A DNA stretch of 36,526 bases from Actinomycetota bacterium (GTDB lineage: Bacteria > Actinomycetota > Nitriliruptoria > Nitriliruptorales > Nitriliruptoraceae): NCBI GenBank assembly GCA_019348135.1, contig JAHWJY010000017.1, positions 1 through 36,526 on the forward strand. Reading direction: 5' to 3'. Of this stretch, positions 23,626-34,766 are shown in pieces. Every line of letters starts with the position of its first letter. The stretch's first letter is position 1. The position numbers and the translations under genes are program-made. The notes beneath the pieces are model-generated. The model was not told the origin of the DNA. It searched no databases and saw nothing but the letters and a program-made list of their open reading frames with translations.

Positions 23626-26600
23626 GCGTCGCTCCCCTGCAGCACCTCGGCGATGCCCGCGAGGGGGATGTCGACCCACTGGGGGCGGTTGTTCAGCTCG
23701 TAGCCGAGCTCGTAGATGGCCTTCTCGAGCAGGAAGGCGTCGAGCAGGATGCGGACGTGCTCCGGGTCGCCCGGGACGAGGTCGGCGTCCGCCGTGGCGT
23801 CCAGGTAGCCGCGGAGGAAGCTCGCGCCCACCCAGTGGTTCCAGTAGGTCAGCCAGTCCGCCAGCTCGTCGTGCGCCACCGTGCCCGGCGTCACCGCGCC
23901 CCGCTCCGCCTGGTCGACCAGCGCCGACGAGGTCGCGTAGTGGAACGAGCGCAGCATCCCGGCGACGTCACGCAGGGGCGAGCGCTTCAGCCGCCGCTCC
24001 CCCAGCGGACGCGCCGGCTCGCCCTCGAAGTCGATGAGCACGAAGTCGCGCCCCGTCCACAGCACCTGGCCGAGGTGGTAGTCGCCGTGGATGCGGGTAC
24101 GGACCGCGTCGATGCGGGTCTCCGACAGCGACGTGAGCCGCTCCAGGACCTCGCTCTCGCGGTCCGCCAGCATCAGGATCCGGGTCTGGAGGTCGGTGTC
24201 GTCGAGGTGGCGGCTCGCCTTCTTCGCCGCCTGCAGCCCCTTGCGCAGCGCGTTGCGGATCGACTGGTAGAGCGAGCGCTGGTAGAGGCTCGTGAACCCC
24301 TCCGGGGCGAAGGCACGGTCGTCCCCGATCGACGCGATGGCGACGTGCATCTCGCCGGTGCGACGTCCGAGCAGGATGGCGGCGTCCAGGTAGGGGCCGA
24401 CGACGTCGTGCACGGTGTCCGGGATCTCGTCGGCGGCCAGGGCCAGGGAGCTGGGGAGCTCCGACGGCACGACCCGCCCGCGCGCCGGAGGCTCGGTGAG
24501 CATGCGCTCGCAGAAGCGACCGAGCTCGTCGAGGGTGAACGTCCAGGCGTCGCCCTCGTTGGCGACGTAGCGGTGGAGCACCGCCACCGTCCGGTCCGGC
24601 CCCTTCTCGCGGACGTGGTCGACGGTGCCGACGAGGTCGGGGGTGTGCTCGAAGCGACCGGAGAGGGCACGACCGATCTCGACGTCCGGGGAGGTGCCGG
24701 GCTCCAGCTTGCGCACCACCTTGAGCAGGAGCTGGTCACCGAAGCGGATCGAGGTGTTGGACTGCTCGGCGCGGAGCGGCTGCGGCGACAGCTCCGTGAC
24801 CGTGGCGTCGAGCGCGGCGAGGGGACGTCCCACGAGCTCACCGCCGGCGGACTCGAAGCTGCGGTCGTGCACGACCGCGTCCAGGAGGAGCGAGGCGGCA
24901 TCCTCGGTCTGCAGCGCGTCGTAGAGGAGCCCGCTGTGGCCGGCCTGGCCGCGACCGCGGACGGTCGCCAGCACCGATCGGGGCGCGGTGACCTCGATGC
25001 GGCCCGCCTCCTCGCCCTCGGCGAAGGCGACCGGGACGACGTACTCCTCGGGCTCGCCGTCGATGTAGTCCACCCGGACGATGAGGACCTGCACCTCGGC
25101 CTCGGCGCGGTCGCCGAGCGGGATGACGTCGACGATCTCGCAGCCCCGGACGGCGCGGGCCTTGCCGCCGAACCAGCGCTGCCGCTCCAGGAGCGCCGGC
25201 ATCACGCCCTCGAGGCGTTCCTTCCCGCGACCCTTGAGGAGCGCCCGCCAGTCCCCCGACACCGTGACCTCGGGTGCGTCGAGCTCGCCCGGGATGCCGC
25301 CCTCGTTGGCGAGCTGGGGCATCTTCGACATCGACAGGCGGCTCGGCGCGCGCTCGACGGAGAACCAGTAGAACTGGAACGGCCCGAGCGTCAGCGAGTA
25401 CGGCGTCTCGGTGACGGCCGGGAAGGCGGTGTGGCCGAGCATCTCGACGAGGGTCATGCCCTCGAACTGGCCGAGGTCGAGCTCGCACGGCTGGGCGTGG
25501 CGGGACAGGTTCGCCACGACGAGGACGTGCTCGTCGTCGCGGTCCTCGTGCTCGAGCGTCCGGACGAACGCGAGCACCTTGGGGTTGTCCGGGTAGAGGA
25601 ACTCGATGGTCCCGCGGCCGAAGACGGAGTTGCGCTTCCGCAGCGCGATCAGGCGCTTCATCCACCACAGGAGCGAGCGCGGGTTGTTCTGCTGCGACTC
25701 GACGTTGACGGTCTCGAAGTGGTACTCGGGGTCGATCACCACCGGCAGGTACAGACGCTGCGGGTTGGTGGAGCTGAAGCCGGCGTTGCGGTCCGGCGAC
25801 CACTGCATGGGCGTGCGGACCCCGTTGCGGTCACCGAGGTAGATGTTGTCGCCCATCCCGATCTCGTCGCCGTAGTAGAGGACGGGTGTCCCCGGCATCG
25901 AGAACAGGAGCGAGTTCATCAGCTCGATCTGGCGGCGGTCGTTGCCGAGCAGCGGCGCGAGCCGGCGGCGGATCCCGAGGTTGATGCGCATGCGCTGGTC
26001 GTGGGCGTAGGCGCGGTACATGAAGTCCCGCTCCTCGTCGGTGACCATCTCGAGCGTCAGCTCGTCGTGGTTGCGGAGGAACAGCGCCCACTGCGAGGCC
26101 CCACCGATGGCGGGCGTCTGCTGCAGGATGTCGATGATCGGGAAGCGGTCCTCCTGGCTCACGGCCATGAACAGCCGCGGCATCAGGGGGAAGTGGAAGT
26201 TCATGTGGCACTCGTCGTCGTCGCCGAAGTACTCGGCGGCGTCCTCGGGCCACTGGTTCGCCTCGGCCAGGAACATCCGGCCCGGCCAGGTCTCGTCGAG
26301 GTGGGCGCGCAGGCTCTTGAGGTAGTCGTGGGTCTCGGGGAGGTTCTCCCCGTTCGTGCCGTCGCGCTCGTAGAGGTACGGGATGGCGTCGAGGCGGAAG
26401 CCGTCGACGCCGATCTCGGCCCAGTGGTCGAGCGCCTTCTTGACCGCGTCCTGGACCTCCTCGTTGTCGAAGTTGAGGTCGGGCTGGTGGTGGAAGAAGC
26501 GGTGCCAGTAGTACTGCTCGGCCTCGGGGTGCCAGGTCCAGTTCGACGGCTCGAAGTCCTGGAAGATGATCCGGACCTCGTCCCACTGGTCCGGGTCGTC

Positions 26601-27014
26601 GGACCACACGTACCAGTCCCGGTAGCGGCTCCCCTTCGGTGCCTTGACCGCCCGCTGGAACCACGGGTGCTGGTCCGAGGTGTGGTTGATCACGAGCTCG
26701 GTGATGACCTTGAGGTCGCGCTCGTGGGCCTCCTCGACGAACCGCCGGAACTGCCGCATCGTGCCGTAGTCGGGGTGGATCGCGTTGTAGTCCGCGATGT
26801 CGTAGCCGTCGTCACGCAGGGGCGAGGGGTAGAAGGGCAGCAACCAGATGGCGGTGACGCCGAGGTCCTGGAGGTAGTCGAGCTTCTCGGTCAGGCCCTT
26901 GAAGTCGCCGATGCCGTCGCCGTTGGCGTCGCGGAACGCACGGACGTGGAGCTCGTAGATGACGGCGTCGCGGTACCACTGGTGGTCGTCTGCGGTCGCG
27001 CCGGGGTCGGTCAT
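23622..27014 (-). CDS. treS-mak: trehalose synthase-maltokinase fusion
   Basis: Bifunctional 1130-residue protein. The TreS part (about 1-555, GH13) interconverts trehalose and maltose, with D209 in [12 protein letters not shown]251 in [11 protein letters not shown] and D317 in [11 protein letters not shown]. The maltokinase part (about 585-1130) phosphorylates maltose with ATP to maltose-1-phosphate. It starts near RALLKGRG...[10 protein letters not shown] and ends in a kinase-like lobe with HGDYHLGQ (D978, catalytic base) and LIDFEGEP (D995, metal). The ATG at 27014 has GAGGAG nine bases upstream; the long open frame beyond it is antisense or shadow to glgE. TreS and Mak form a complex in mycobacteria and are fused in many bacteria, which channels maltose into the GlgE pathway. 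Confidence 0.97.
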   Translation of the reverse strand: MTDPGATADDHQWYRDAVIYELHVRAFRDANGDGIGDFKGLTEKLDYLQDLGVTAIWLLPFYPSPLRDDGYDIADYNAIHPDYGTMRQFRRFVEEAHERDLKVITELVINHTSDQHPWFQRAVKAPKGSRYRDWYVWSDDPDQWDEVRIIFQDFEPSNWTWHPEAEQYYWHRFFHHQPDLNFDNEEVQDAVKKALDHWAEIGVDGFRLDAIPYLYERDGTNGENLPETHDYLKSLRAHLDETWPGRMFLAEANQWPEDAAEYFGDDDECHMNFHFPLMPRLFMAVSQEDRFPIIDILQQTPAIGGASQWALFLRNHDELTLEMVTDEERDFMYRAYAHDQRMRINLGIRRRLAPLLGNDRRQIELMNSLLFSMPGTPVLYYGDEIGMGDNIYLGDRNGVRTPMQWSPDRNAGFSSTNPQRLYLPVVIDPEYHFETVNVESQQNNPRSLLWWMKRLIALRKRNSVFGRGTIEFLYPDNPKVLAFVRTLEHEDRDDEHVLVVANLSRHAQPCELDLGQFEGMTLVEMLGHTAFPAVTETPYSLTLGPFQFYWFSVERAPSRLSMSKMPQLANEGGIPGELDAPEVTVSGDWRALLKGRGKERLEGVMPALLERQRWFGGKARAVRGCEIVDVIPLGDRAEAEVQVLIVRVDYIDGEPEEYVVPVAFAEGEEAGRIEVTAPRSVLATVRGRGQAGHSGLLYDALQTEDAASLLLDAVVHDRSFESAGGELVGRPLAALDATVTELSPQPLRAEQSNTSIRFGDQLLLKVVRKLEPGTSPDVEIGRALSGRFEHTPDLVGTVDHVREKGPDRTVAVLHRYVANEGDAWTFTLDELGRFCERMLTEPPARGRVVPSELPSSLALAADEIPDTVHDVVGPYLDAAILLGRRTGEMHVAIASIGDDRAFAPEGFTSLYQRSLYQSIRNALRKGLQAAKKASRHLDDTDLQTRILMLADRESEVLERLTSLSETRIDAVRTRIHGDYHLGQVLWTGRDFVLIDFEGEPARPLGERRLKRSPLRDVAGMLRSFHYATSSALVDQAERGAVTPGTVAHDELADWLTYWNHWVGASFLRGYLDATADADLVPGDPEHVRILLDAFLLEKAIYELGYELNNRPQWVDIPLAGIAEVLQGSDA

Positions 27015-27064
27015 CTGCGGGGGCTCCTCGAGGGGGCGGGCCAGGTCGTGGTGGCAGGGACGGG

Positions 27065-29026
<1,962 letters not shown>

Positions 29027-29070
29027 CGTGTCGTGCTCCTGACGGGGCGCTCCTCCGGGATCCAGCTTCG

Positions 29071-29076
29071 AACCTA
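29071..29076 (-). promoter_or_regulatory. candidate -10 element of the glgE operon
   Basis: Minus-strand ACCCTAGGTT contains TAGGTT (TANNNT). It would give a leader of about 38 bases before the TTG at 29026, carrying the AGGAG site. No -35 match was recognised. Confidence 0.35.
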
Positions 29077-29180
29077 GGGTCCAGACGGCGCCGATGCGGC
29101 TCCTCCCCGGTGGACGGGCGACCGGGTACCGGTTCGCGACGGGACAGGGCACGGCTCACGCTGTGTGAGGCGAGGGCAAC

Positions 29181-29186
29181 TACGGT
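29181..29186 (+). promoter_or_regulatory. candidate leaderless -10 element of the LCP gene
   Basis: TACGGT (TANNNT) ends six bases before the GTG at 29193, the same geometry as the PBP gene. There is no Shine-Dalgarno sequence between them, so the message is probably leaderless. Confidence 0.4.
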
Positions 29187-29192
29187 GCGCGG

Positions 29193-30446
29193 GTGTCCTC
29201 CTCCGTGCCGCCCATCCGCTGGCCGCGAGTGGCCGCGGCGCTGGCCGTGGTCCTCGTGTCGGCGGTCGCGTGGCTCGCCTGGACGTGGTGGTCGGCCGAC
29301 CGCGCGCTCGACCAGCAGCAGGTCGAGAGCATCTCGGACCGCGGGGCCGAGGACGCGGAGGCCGAAGGGCTGCGGGAGTCGCTCGACGTGCTGGTCGTCG
29401 GCAGCGACGACCGGGCGGACCTCACCGATGAGCAGCGCCGCGAGCTCCACACGGGCGACTTCGACGGGACGCGGACCGACACGATCCTGTGGGTCCAGCT
29501 CCGCCCCGACGGCGTCTCGATCGTGTCGTTCCCGCGCGACCTCCGCGTCCTCGCGTCGGACGGGGACTCGGTCCGCATCAACCAGGTGCTCGAGCTCGGC
29601 GGGCCGGACGCGCTCGCCGCGACCGTCGAGGGTCTGATGGGTGCCGAGCTCGACCACTACGTGGAGGTCTCGATCTCGTCGTTCCTCGAGATCGTCGACG
29701 CCGCGGGTGGCGTCGAGATCTGCCTCGACGAGGAGCTGCGCGACACCAAGTCCGGTGCGGACTTCGACGCCGGCTGCCACGACATGGACGGCGTCGATGC
29801 CCTGGCGTACGTCCGCTCGCGCCAGGGGGCGCGATCCGACTTCGCCCGGGTCGAGCGACAGCAGCGGTTCCTCTCCGCCCTCGCCGACCGTGCGACCAGC
29901 CTCGCGGTGCTGGGCAACCCCGTCCGGCTGCGATCCGTCGCCACGACGGTGGCGGAGGGGCTGACCGTCGACGACGGCCTGAGCGTGCCCCGGATGGTGG
30001 AGCTCGCCCGCGCCATGCGCAGCGTGCTCGAGGACGGCCTCGACAGCGTCACGCTGCCGGCGTCGCCCGAGGAGATCGACGGCATCCCGTACGTCGTGCC
30101 CTACACGCCCGGGCTGGCCGAGCTGGCGGGGCGGATCCAACGCGGGGAGGCCCTCCCCGAGCAGCCGTCGGCCGAGGAGCGCGAGGAGCTGACGATCCTG
30201 ATCCGCTCGGGTGGTGATCCCGACGAGGCGGCCGAGATCGAGAGCGTGCTCTACTTCGCGGGCTACGACGTCCTCGTCGACGGGCGCGCCGAGGACCCCC
30301 CGCTGCGCACCCGCGTCGTCGCCGGACCGGGCGACGAGGACGCCGCGGAGGTCATCGCCCTGATCGTCGGCGGCGAGGTCACCCGGTCGGTCCCGGACGA
30401 ACCGCTCGACCCGGGCACGATCGTCGTCGAGGCCGGCTCGAGGTAG
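29193..30446 (+). CDS. LytR-CpsA-Psr (LCP) family glycopolymer ligase with LytR_C domain
   Basis: Membrane-anchored enzyme that attaches lipid-linked glycopolymers to peptidoglycan; 417 residues. One membrane segment (about 10-32) is followed by the LCP domain with VGSDDRADL, RTDTILWV, SFPRDLRV, RINQVLELGG and RSRQGARSDFARVERQQRFL. These include the Arg and Asp residues that bind the pyrophosphate of the lipid donor in known structures. A C-terminal LytR_C-like domain starts near LTILIRSGG (about 331). Its wall-side substrate cannot be told from the sequence. It is divergent from glgE and convergent, 33 bases away, with the acyltransferase gene. Like the PBP, it places wall assembly genes beside the glucan cluster. 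Confidence 0.9.
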   Translation: MSSSVPPIRWPRVAAALAVVLVSAVAWLAWTWWSADRALDQQQVESISDRGAEDAEAEGLRESLDVLVVGSDDRADLTDEQRRELHTGDFDGTRTDTILWVQLRPDGVSIVSFPRDLRVLASDGDSVRINQVLELGGPDALAATVEGLMGAELDHYVEVSISSFLEIVDAAGGVEICLDEELRDTKSGADFDAGCHDMDGVDALAYVRSRQGARSDFARVERQQRFLSALADRATSLAVLGNPVRLRSVATTVAEGLTVDDGLSVPRMVELARAMRSVLEDGLDSVTLPASPEEIDGIPYVVPYTPGLAELAGRIQRGEALPEQPSAEEREELTILIRSGGDPDEAAEIESVLYFAGYDVLVDGRAEDPPLRTRVVAGPGDEDAAEVIALIVGGEVTRSVPDEPLDPGTIVVEAGSR

Positions 30447-30479
30447 CCCTCGCCCGCCCGGTCCGACCACGACCGTCGA

Positions 30480-31451
30480 TCAGCGCTCGAGGGGGTCGCC
30501 CGGGATGGCCTCGCCCCGCCGGAGGAGGTCGAGCGCCTCCTCCGGGTCCACGCCCGCCGGCAGACGTGACTTCACGACCCGGACCGGGACGCCCACCGCG
30601 ATCGAGAACGGCGGCACGTTCTTGTTCACGAGGCAGTGGCTGGCGATGACCGAGCCCTGCCCGATGTCGACGCCGCGCAGGACGGTCGCCTTCTCACCGA
30701 TCCAGACGTCGCCGCCGACGCGCACGGGCGACTTCGCGATCCCCTGGTCCTTGATGGGGACGTCGAGCCGGTCGTAGCGGTGGTCGAAGTCGCAGATGTA
30801 GATCCAGTCCGCGAGGATCGAGGCGTCGCCGATCTCGATGTCGAGGTAGGTGTTGACGACGTTGTCCCGTCCCATCACGACCTTGGCGCCGAGGGTCAGC
30901 TGCCCCTCGTGGGCGCGCAGCTTGTTGTCGTTGCCGATCCAGCACCACGGCCCGAGCAGCAACCGGCCGTGCCCTCGCCGTGCGTGGAGCTCGACGCGCT
31001 TGCCCGTGAACACCATCCCCTGCAGCTCGACCTGACGGCCCGTCGTCGCGATCACGGCGCGGTGCCGCAGGTAGCGCGCGTAGAGCCGGAGGTACTGGTG
31101 GGTCAGCATCCGCCGCTCGACGGCGTGCCGGACGGCGCGGCGCCAGCCGTACCGCGGGTACTCGAGCCGGAGCGGTGGACGCCGTTCCACCGCCGGCACG
31201 CCGGCGCCGGCGGCGGCATCGTCCGCCAGCAGCGACAGCCGGCGCTGGGCTTCGCGCGCCGTCTCGACGCGGACGGCCGTCTCGACGAGCTGCGCGTGGC
31301 CGTCCCGGACGACGTCGTCGTCGACGTCGAGCTCGACCGGATCCTCGGCCACCGCCTCGGCCGCCGCGGCCGCCGGGAGCACGTCCGCCCGTTCGGGGCG
31401 GCGCTGTGGCTCCACCACCTCGGGAGGATCGCCGGCGCGGTCGCGGTCCAC
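30480..31451 (-). CDS. left-handed beta-helix (hexapeptide) acyltransferase, Rv3034c-like
   Basis: O-acyltransferase of the LbH superfamily, 323 residues in this model. The C-terminal two thirds carry hexapeptide-repeat turns: LLLGPWCWIGNDNKLRAHEG, LTLGAKVVMGRDNVVN, YLDIEIGDASILADWIYICD, VRVGGDVWIGEKATVLRGVD, IGQGSVIASHCLV and the family-typical end IAVGVPVRVVKSR. The start is unsure: the GTG at 31451 lies just behind the methyltransferase stop but has no clear ribosome site, and the first 90 or so residues look unlike a conserved domain. An internal ATG near MLTHQYLRL would still keep the whole helix. From memory it resembles Rv3034c, a proposed acetyltransferase of the MGLP cluster. Substrate unknown; acylation of a methylated glucan is an inference from synteny. 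Confidence 0.82.
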   Translation of the reverse strand: MDRDRAGDPPEVVEPQRRPERADVLPAAAAAEAVAEDPVELDVDDDVVRDGHAQLVETAVRVETAREAQRRLSLLADDAAAGAGVPAVERRPPLRLEYPRYGWRRAVRHAVERRMLTHQYLRLYARYLRHRAVIATTGRQVELQGMVFTGKRVELHARRGHGRLLLGPWCWIGNDNKLRAHEGQLTLGAKVVMGRDNVVNTYLDIEIGDASILADWIYICDFDHRYDRLDVPIKDQGIAKSPVRVGGDVWIGEKATVLRGVDIGQGSVIASHCLVNKNVPPFSIAVGVPVRVVKSRLPAGVDPEEALDLLRRGEAIPGDPLER

Positions 31452-31456
31452 GGGGA

Positions 31457-32401
31457 TCAGACCGGCTTCCGCCCGAAGAGGATGAGGTTGTAGAACAGAC
31501 CGCGGGGGACGATGCGCTGGAGCACGTTCTCGTCCAGGGCCGTCAACGCCAGGTAGGTGCGGAACGCGCCCATGGCCCACCGGTAGCCGAGAGCACCCGG
31601 CGCGGCCGACCCCTCGATCGTGCGCGCCGCCCAGCCGGCCCAGTTCGCGGTGAGCTCCTCCGTCACGACGCGGACGTCGGTGAAGCCCGCGATGTCGGCC
31701 ATGTGCTCGACGTCCTGCGGACGGAAGGTGTGCAGGTCGACCTCGTGCTCGAGCGCCGCCAGCGCCGCCTCCTCGCCCCCGGTCTCGCCCGTCTCGGCGT
31801 CGACCTTGCGGAACCGCCGCAGGGATGGCAGCGCGGTCACGGCCATGAACGCCTTGTACGACGACCGCTTCACGACCGTCGCGATGCGGTCGCCGAGCTC
31901 GGTCGGCTCGCCGGCGATCACGACGATCCCGCCCGGCCGGAGCACCCGGTACATCTCCTGGACGGCCTTGCCCGGGACGGGCAGGTGGTGGATGAACGCG
32001 TGGCCGATGACGACGTCGAACGTGTCGTCGTCGTAGGGCAGCGCCTCGGCGTCACCCTGCTCGGTGCTGACCTCGAGGCCGTGCTCCTCGGCGTTGCGCT
32101 TGCACACCGTCAGCATCCCCTCGGAGATGTCGCTGGCGTGGAGCTCGGCGCCGTCGAAGCAGCCGGCGAGGGCGAGGTTGACGAGGAAGAACCCGGTGCC
32201 GGCGCCGACCTCCAGGACGCGGTCGAACGTCTCGCCCTCGGGGACGACCTTGCGGAACCGGTCGCGGGCGTAGTCGATGCAGCGCTGGTCGTAGCTGATC
32301 GAGAACTTCGTCTCGTAGTTCTGCGCCTCCCAGTCGTGGTAGGCGGCCTGCTTGGCCTTGATGTCCATCTGCTCGGTGTCGAGCGGCTGTGCAGCGCTCA
32401 C
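31457..32401 (-). CDS. class I SAM-dependent methyltransferase (Methyltransf_11 type)
   Basis: A 314-residue methyltransferase. After an N-terminal helix region (YHDWEAQNYETKFSISYDQR), motif I is RVLEVGAGTGFF and motif II ends HASDISEGML. The post-I region is GDAEALPYDDDTFDVVIGHA followed by FIHHLPVP, then MYRVLRPGGIVVIAGEPTE. The C-terminal half is a long extension ending LFYNLILFGRKPV. The GTG at 32401 has AGGAG five bases upstream and starts eight bases after the crotonase stop, so the two are in one operon; the acyltransferase follows six bases later. A methyltransferase also lies between EchA17 and Rv3034c in mycobacteria, as I recall. The methyl acceptor cannot be read from the sequence. 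Small molecules, lipids and sugars are all possible. Confidence 0.85.
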   Translation of the reverse strand: MSAAQPLDTEQMDIKAKQAAYHDWEAQNYETKFSISYDQRCIDYARDRFRKVVPEGETFDRVLEVGAGTGFFLVNLALAGCFDGAELHASDISEGMLTVCKRNAEEHGLEVSTEQGDAEALPYDDDTFDVVIGHAFIHHLPVPGKAVQEMYRVLRPGGIVVIAGEPTELGDRIATVVKRSSYKAFMAVTALPSLRRFRKVDAETGETGGEEAALAALEHEVDLHTFRPQDVEHMADIAGFTDVRVVTEELTANWAGWAARTIEGSAAPGALGYRWAMGAFRTYLALTALDENVLQRIVPRGLFYNLILFGRKPV

Positions 32402-32409
32402 GGGGTCTC

Positions 32410-33192
32410 CTACCTGCCGGTGAACTCGGCCTTGCCGGGCCCGTTCTCGATGAAGCTCTGGATGCCGATGCGCGCGTCGTCGGTCGCGAAGCACTCGGCG
32501 AAGAGGTCGCGCTCGAGCCGGAGCGCCTGGTCGAGCGGCATCTCGATGCCGTCCTCCATCGCGCGCTTGGCGAGCCCGATCGCGTACGGGCCGGCGGCGT
32601 ACTTCGCGGCCGCCTCGACCGCCTCGGCGTAGACGTCGTCCGCCGGGAACACCGCGTCGGCGAGCCCGATCGCCGGCGCCTCGTTGGCGTCGACCATCCG
32701 ACCGGAGAGCACGAGCTCCTTGGCCTTCGACAGCCCCACCAGCCGCGGCAGGCGCTGGGTGCCGCCGGCGCCGGGGATGATCCCGAGCAGGATCTCGGGC
32801 TGGCCCAGCTTGGAGTTCTCGGCGATGAAGCGGAAGTCGCAGGCGAGCGCCAGCTCGCAGCCGCCGCCGAGCGCGTAGCCGTTGATGGCGGCGATCACCA
32901 CCATCGGGAGCCGGGCGAGGGTGTCGAGCGCCCGCTGGAGGACCGTGCCCGTGCGCTTGACCTCGTGGTAGTCCCAGTTCGGGAACTCCTTGATGTCGGC
33001 GCCGGCGGCGAAGACCTTCGGCCCGCCCCACACCACGACCGCACGCACGTCGTCGTGCTGCGCGGCCTCGCGCGCGGTGGCCTCGATCTCCAGCCACACC
33101 TGGCGCGACAGGGCGTTCATGGGGGGACGCTCGATGCGGATGGTCCCGACCTTCGTCTCCGCGTCGACCTCGAGACGGACGAACTCCCCCAC
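32410..33192 (-). CDS. enoyl-CoA hydratase/isomerase family (crotonase)
   Basis: Hydrates trans-2-enoyl-CoA in fatty acid oxidation; 260 residues, the usual length. Oxyanion-hole segments FAAGADIKEF and NGYALGGGCELALACDFRF are present. Both catalytic glutamates of true hydratases are there: the Glu in GGGCELAL and that in GQPEILLGIIPGAGGTQRLPR. The GTG at 33192 has AGGAG six bases upstream. It is the first gene of the crotonase-methyltransferase-acyltransferase operon. The best remembered match in context is mycobacterial EchA17 (Rv3039c), which sits upstream of Rv3034c in the same orientation. Its direct role in glucan modification is doubtful; it may simply travel with the group. Confidence 0.93.
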   Translation of the reverse strand: MGEFVRLEVDAETKVGTIRIERPPMNALSRQVWLEIEATAREAAQHDDVRAVVVWGGPKVFAAGADIKEFPNWDYHEVKRTGTVLQRALDTLARLPMVVIAAINGYALGGGCELALACDFRFIAENSKLGQPEILLGIIPGAGGTQRLPRLVGLSKAKELVLSGRMVDANEAPAIGLADAVFPADDVYAEAVEAAAKYAAGPYAIGLAKRAMEDGIEMPLDQALRLERDLFAECFATDDARIGIQSFIENGPGKAEFTGR

Positions 33193-33222
33193 GGTGGGCT
33201 CCTTGCCGATGGGTCGGGATGA

Positions 33223-33234
33223 CGGACCGGTCCG
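33223..33234. promoter_or_regulatory. 12-bp palindrome in the crotonase/TauE divergent region
   Basis: CGGACCGGTCCG is a perfect palindrome 31 bases upstream of the crotonase start and 73 upstream of the TauE start; CCGGTCCGC recurs about 20 bases on. It could be an operator, but GC-rich palindromes also occur by chance here. Confidence 0.25.
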
Positions 33235-33306
33235 CGCCGCTAGCCTCGCGCGCCGGTCCGCACGGCCGTGCGACGGCCGGGCCGCGAGTCTAGAGGAGCC
33301 CCCTGC

Positions 33307-34128
33307 GTGACCGAACCCGACGGTCGCGACCGCGTGCCCATGTCCGCTGCCGCGGTGGGCGGCGGGCTCGTGGCGGGCACGGCCGCCGGGCTCTTCGGCG
33401 TCGGCGGCGGCGTGCTGCTCGTCCCCCTGCTCGTGCTCGTGCTCAAGCGCAGCCAGCACGTCGCCCACGCGACGTCGCTGGTCGCCATCACCCTGGCCGC
33501 GGTCGCCGGCGCCGGACGCTTCGCGCTCGACGGCTCGGTCGCCTGGGCGGGAGGTCTCGCGGTGGCCGCGGGCGCCGTCGTCGGCGCCCGCTTCGGGGCG
33601 CGGTTCCTCCCGAAGGTCTCGGAGGGCGGGCTCCGGCGGCTCTTCGCCGGCGTGCTGCTCCTCCTCGCGCTGCGCTTCCTCCTGGTCGGGGCGACCGGGG
33701 AGGCGGCGGTCGCGGGGAACGTGACGCCGGCTCTGGACCCGCTCGTCGTGGCGCTGCACGTGGTCGGCGGCCTCGCCGCCGGCGTGACGTCCGCGGTCCT
33801 CGGCGTCGGCGGCGGGATCATCATGGTGCCGCTGCTCGTCCTCGGGTTCGGCTACGGGCAGCACGTCGCGGAGGGTACGTCGCTGGCCGTCATCATCCCC
33901 ACGGCGGTGACCGGCGCGTGGGCCCATCACCGCAACGGCTACACCGACTGGCCGCTGGGCATCCAGCTCGGGTCGGCGAGCGTCCTCGGGAGCATCGCCG
34001 GCGCATCGCTCGCCCTGTCCCTCGATCCCGTCACCCTCGGCCGGCTCTACGGTGGCCTCCAGCTCGCGGTCGGTCTGCTGATGCTGCGACGCACACCGGA
34101 CGCTCCCGAGACGGAGGAGCCGACATGA
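33307..34128 (+). CDS. TauE/SafE family membrane transporter
   Basis: Predicted permease of the TauE/SafE (DUF81) family, 273 residues, with about eight membrane segments. The internal duplication of the family is clear: GLFGVGGGVLLVPLLVLVL near residue 30 and AVLGVGGGIIMVPLLVLGF near 170, each followed by a HATSLV- or EGTSLAV-type segment. Members export or import small sulfur-containing or organic anions; the substrate here is unknown. The GTG at 33307 has GAGGAG eight bases upstream. Its TGA overlaps the ATG of the next gene by four bases, so it is translated together with the MogA/MoaB protein. That partner might point to molybdenum or sulfur metabolism, but this is weak evidence. Confidence 0.88.
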   Translation: MTEPDGRDRVPMSAAAVGGGLVAGTAAGLFGVGGGVLLVPLLVLVLKRSQHVAHATSLVAITLAAVAGAGRFALDGSVAWAGGLAVAAGAVVGARFGARFLPKVSEGGLRRLFAGVLLLLALRFLLVGATGEAAVAGNVTPALDPLVVALHVVGGLAAGVTSAVLGVGGGIIMVPLLVLGFGYGQHVAEGTSLAVIIPTAVTGAWAHHRNGYTDWPLGIQLGSASVLGSIAGASLALSLDPVTLGRLYGGLQLAVGLLMLRRTPDAPETEEPT

Positions 34129-34619
34129 CCCGACGGACCGCCGCGGTCGTGACCGCGAGCGACGGCACGGCGGCCGGCACCCGGGAGGACACCTCGGGCC
34201 CGGCCGTCTCGGCGCTCCTCGAGGAGGCCGGCTTCGCGATCGTCGCGCGCGAGGTCGTGCCCGACGACCTCGAGGCGATCGCGGCCGTCCTCTGCCGGCT
34301 CACCGACGACGGGGTCGCCCTCGTCTGCGTCACCGGCGGCACGGGGCTCGGCCCCCGGGACGTCACGCCCGAGGCGACCCGCGCCGTGATCGACCGCGAG
34401 GTCCCGGGCCTGGCGGAGGCGATGCGCGCCGCCGGCCGCGCGTCGACCCCGATGGCGGACCTGTCGCGCGGGATCGTGGGCCTGCGTGGCGCGACCCTGA
34501 TCGTGGACCTCCCCGGCTCGCCCCGCGGCGCCACCGAGTCGCTCGCCGCCATCCTCGAGGTCCTCCCCCACGCGCTGGACCTCGCCGCCGGCGACACCGC
34601 CCACCACCCGCCGGCGTAG
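34125..34619 (+). CDS. MogA/MoaB family molybdopterin-binding protein
   Basis: Molybdenum cofactor biosynthesis protein, 164 residues. In this family MogA adenylylates molybdopterin; MoaB is closely related and often does the same job in actinobacteria. It shows the MoCF fold marks: AAVVTASDGTAAG, the motif CVTGGTGLGPRDVTPEATR, and LPGSPRGATESL near the C-terminus. The ATG at 34125 has GGAGGAG five bases upstream and overlaps the permease stop. No other moa or moe genes lie in the window. The gene ends beside a repeat element facing the convergent carbamate kinase gene. Confidence 0.9.
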   Translation: MTRRTAAVVTASDGTAAGTREDTSGPAVSALLEEAGFAIVAREVVPDDLEAIAAVLCRLTDDGVALVCVTGGTGLGPRDVTPEATRAVIDREVPGLAEAMRAAGRASTPMADLSRGIVGLRGATLIVDLPGSPRGATESLAAILEVLPHALDLAAGDTAHHPPA

Positions 34620-34646
34620 CGCGCGCCGACGCGCGTCCGGGACCGG

Positions 34647-34728
34647 ACCGTGAGCGACCCGCCGACCGTGAGCAGGCCGTCCCCGGATGCGGGGATGCAC
34701 TGCTCACGGTGAGGAAGGTGCTCACGGT
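34647..34728. repeat. four-copy ACCGTGAGC element with two-fold symmetry
   Basis: ACCGTGAGC occurs at 34647-34655 and 34665-34673, and its complement GCTCACGGT at 34702-34710 and 34720-34728. Each pair has an 18-base period and the pairs face each other. The inner copies extend to 11-bp arms (34665-34675, 34700-34710). Between them a small hairpin, CCCCG-GATG-CGGGG, lies at 34681-34694. It lies between convergent genes, so it may be a bidirectional terminator or a REP/BIME-like mobile repeat. Confidence 0.65.
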
Positions 34729-34766
34729 GGCGGCCGCGCCGCACGACGGGAGCGAGGGCCGCGCGG

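Noticed and set aside
30447-30479. Hairpin CGGTC/GACCG between the LCP and acyltransferase genes
   Set aside because: A 5-bp stem in GC-rich sequence is expected by chance.
34620-34766. Small gene between mogA/moaB and arcC
   Set aside because: No start with a ribosome site or coding bias; the interval is explained by the repeat element.
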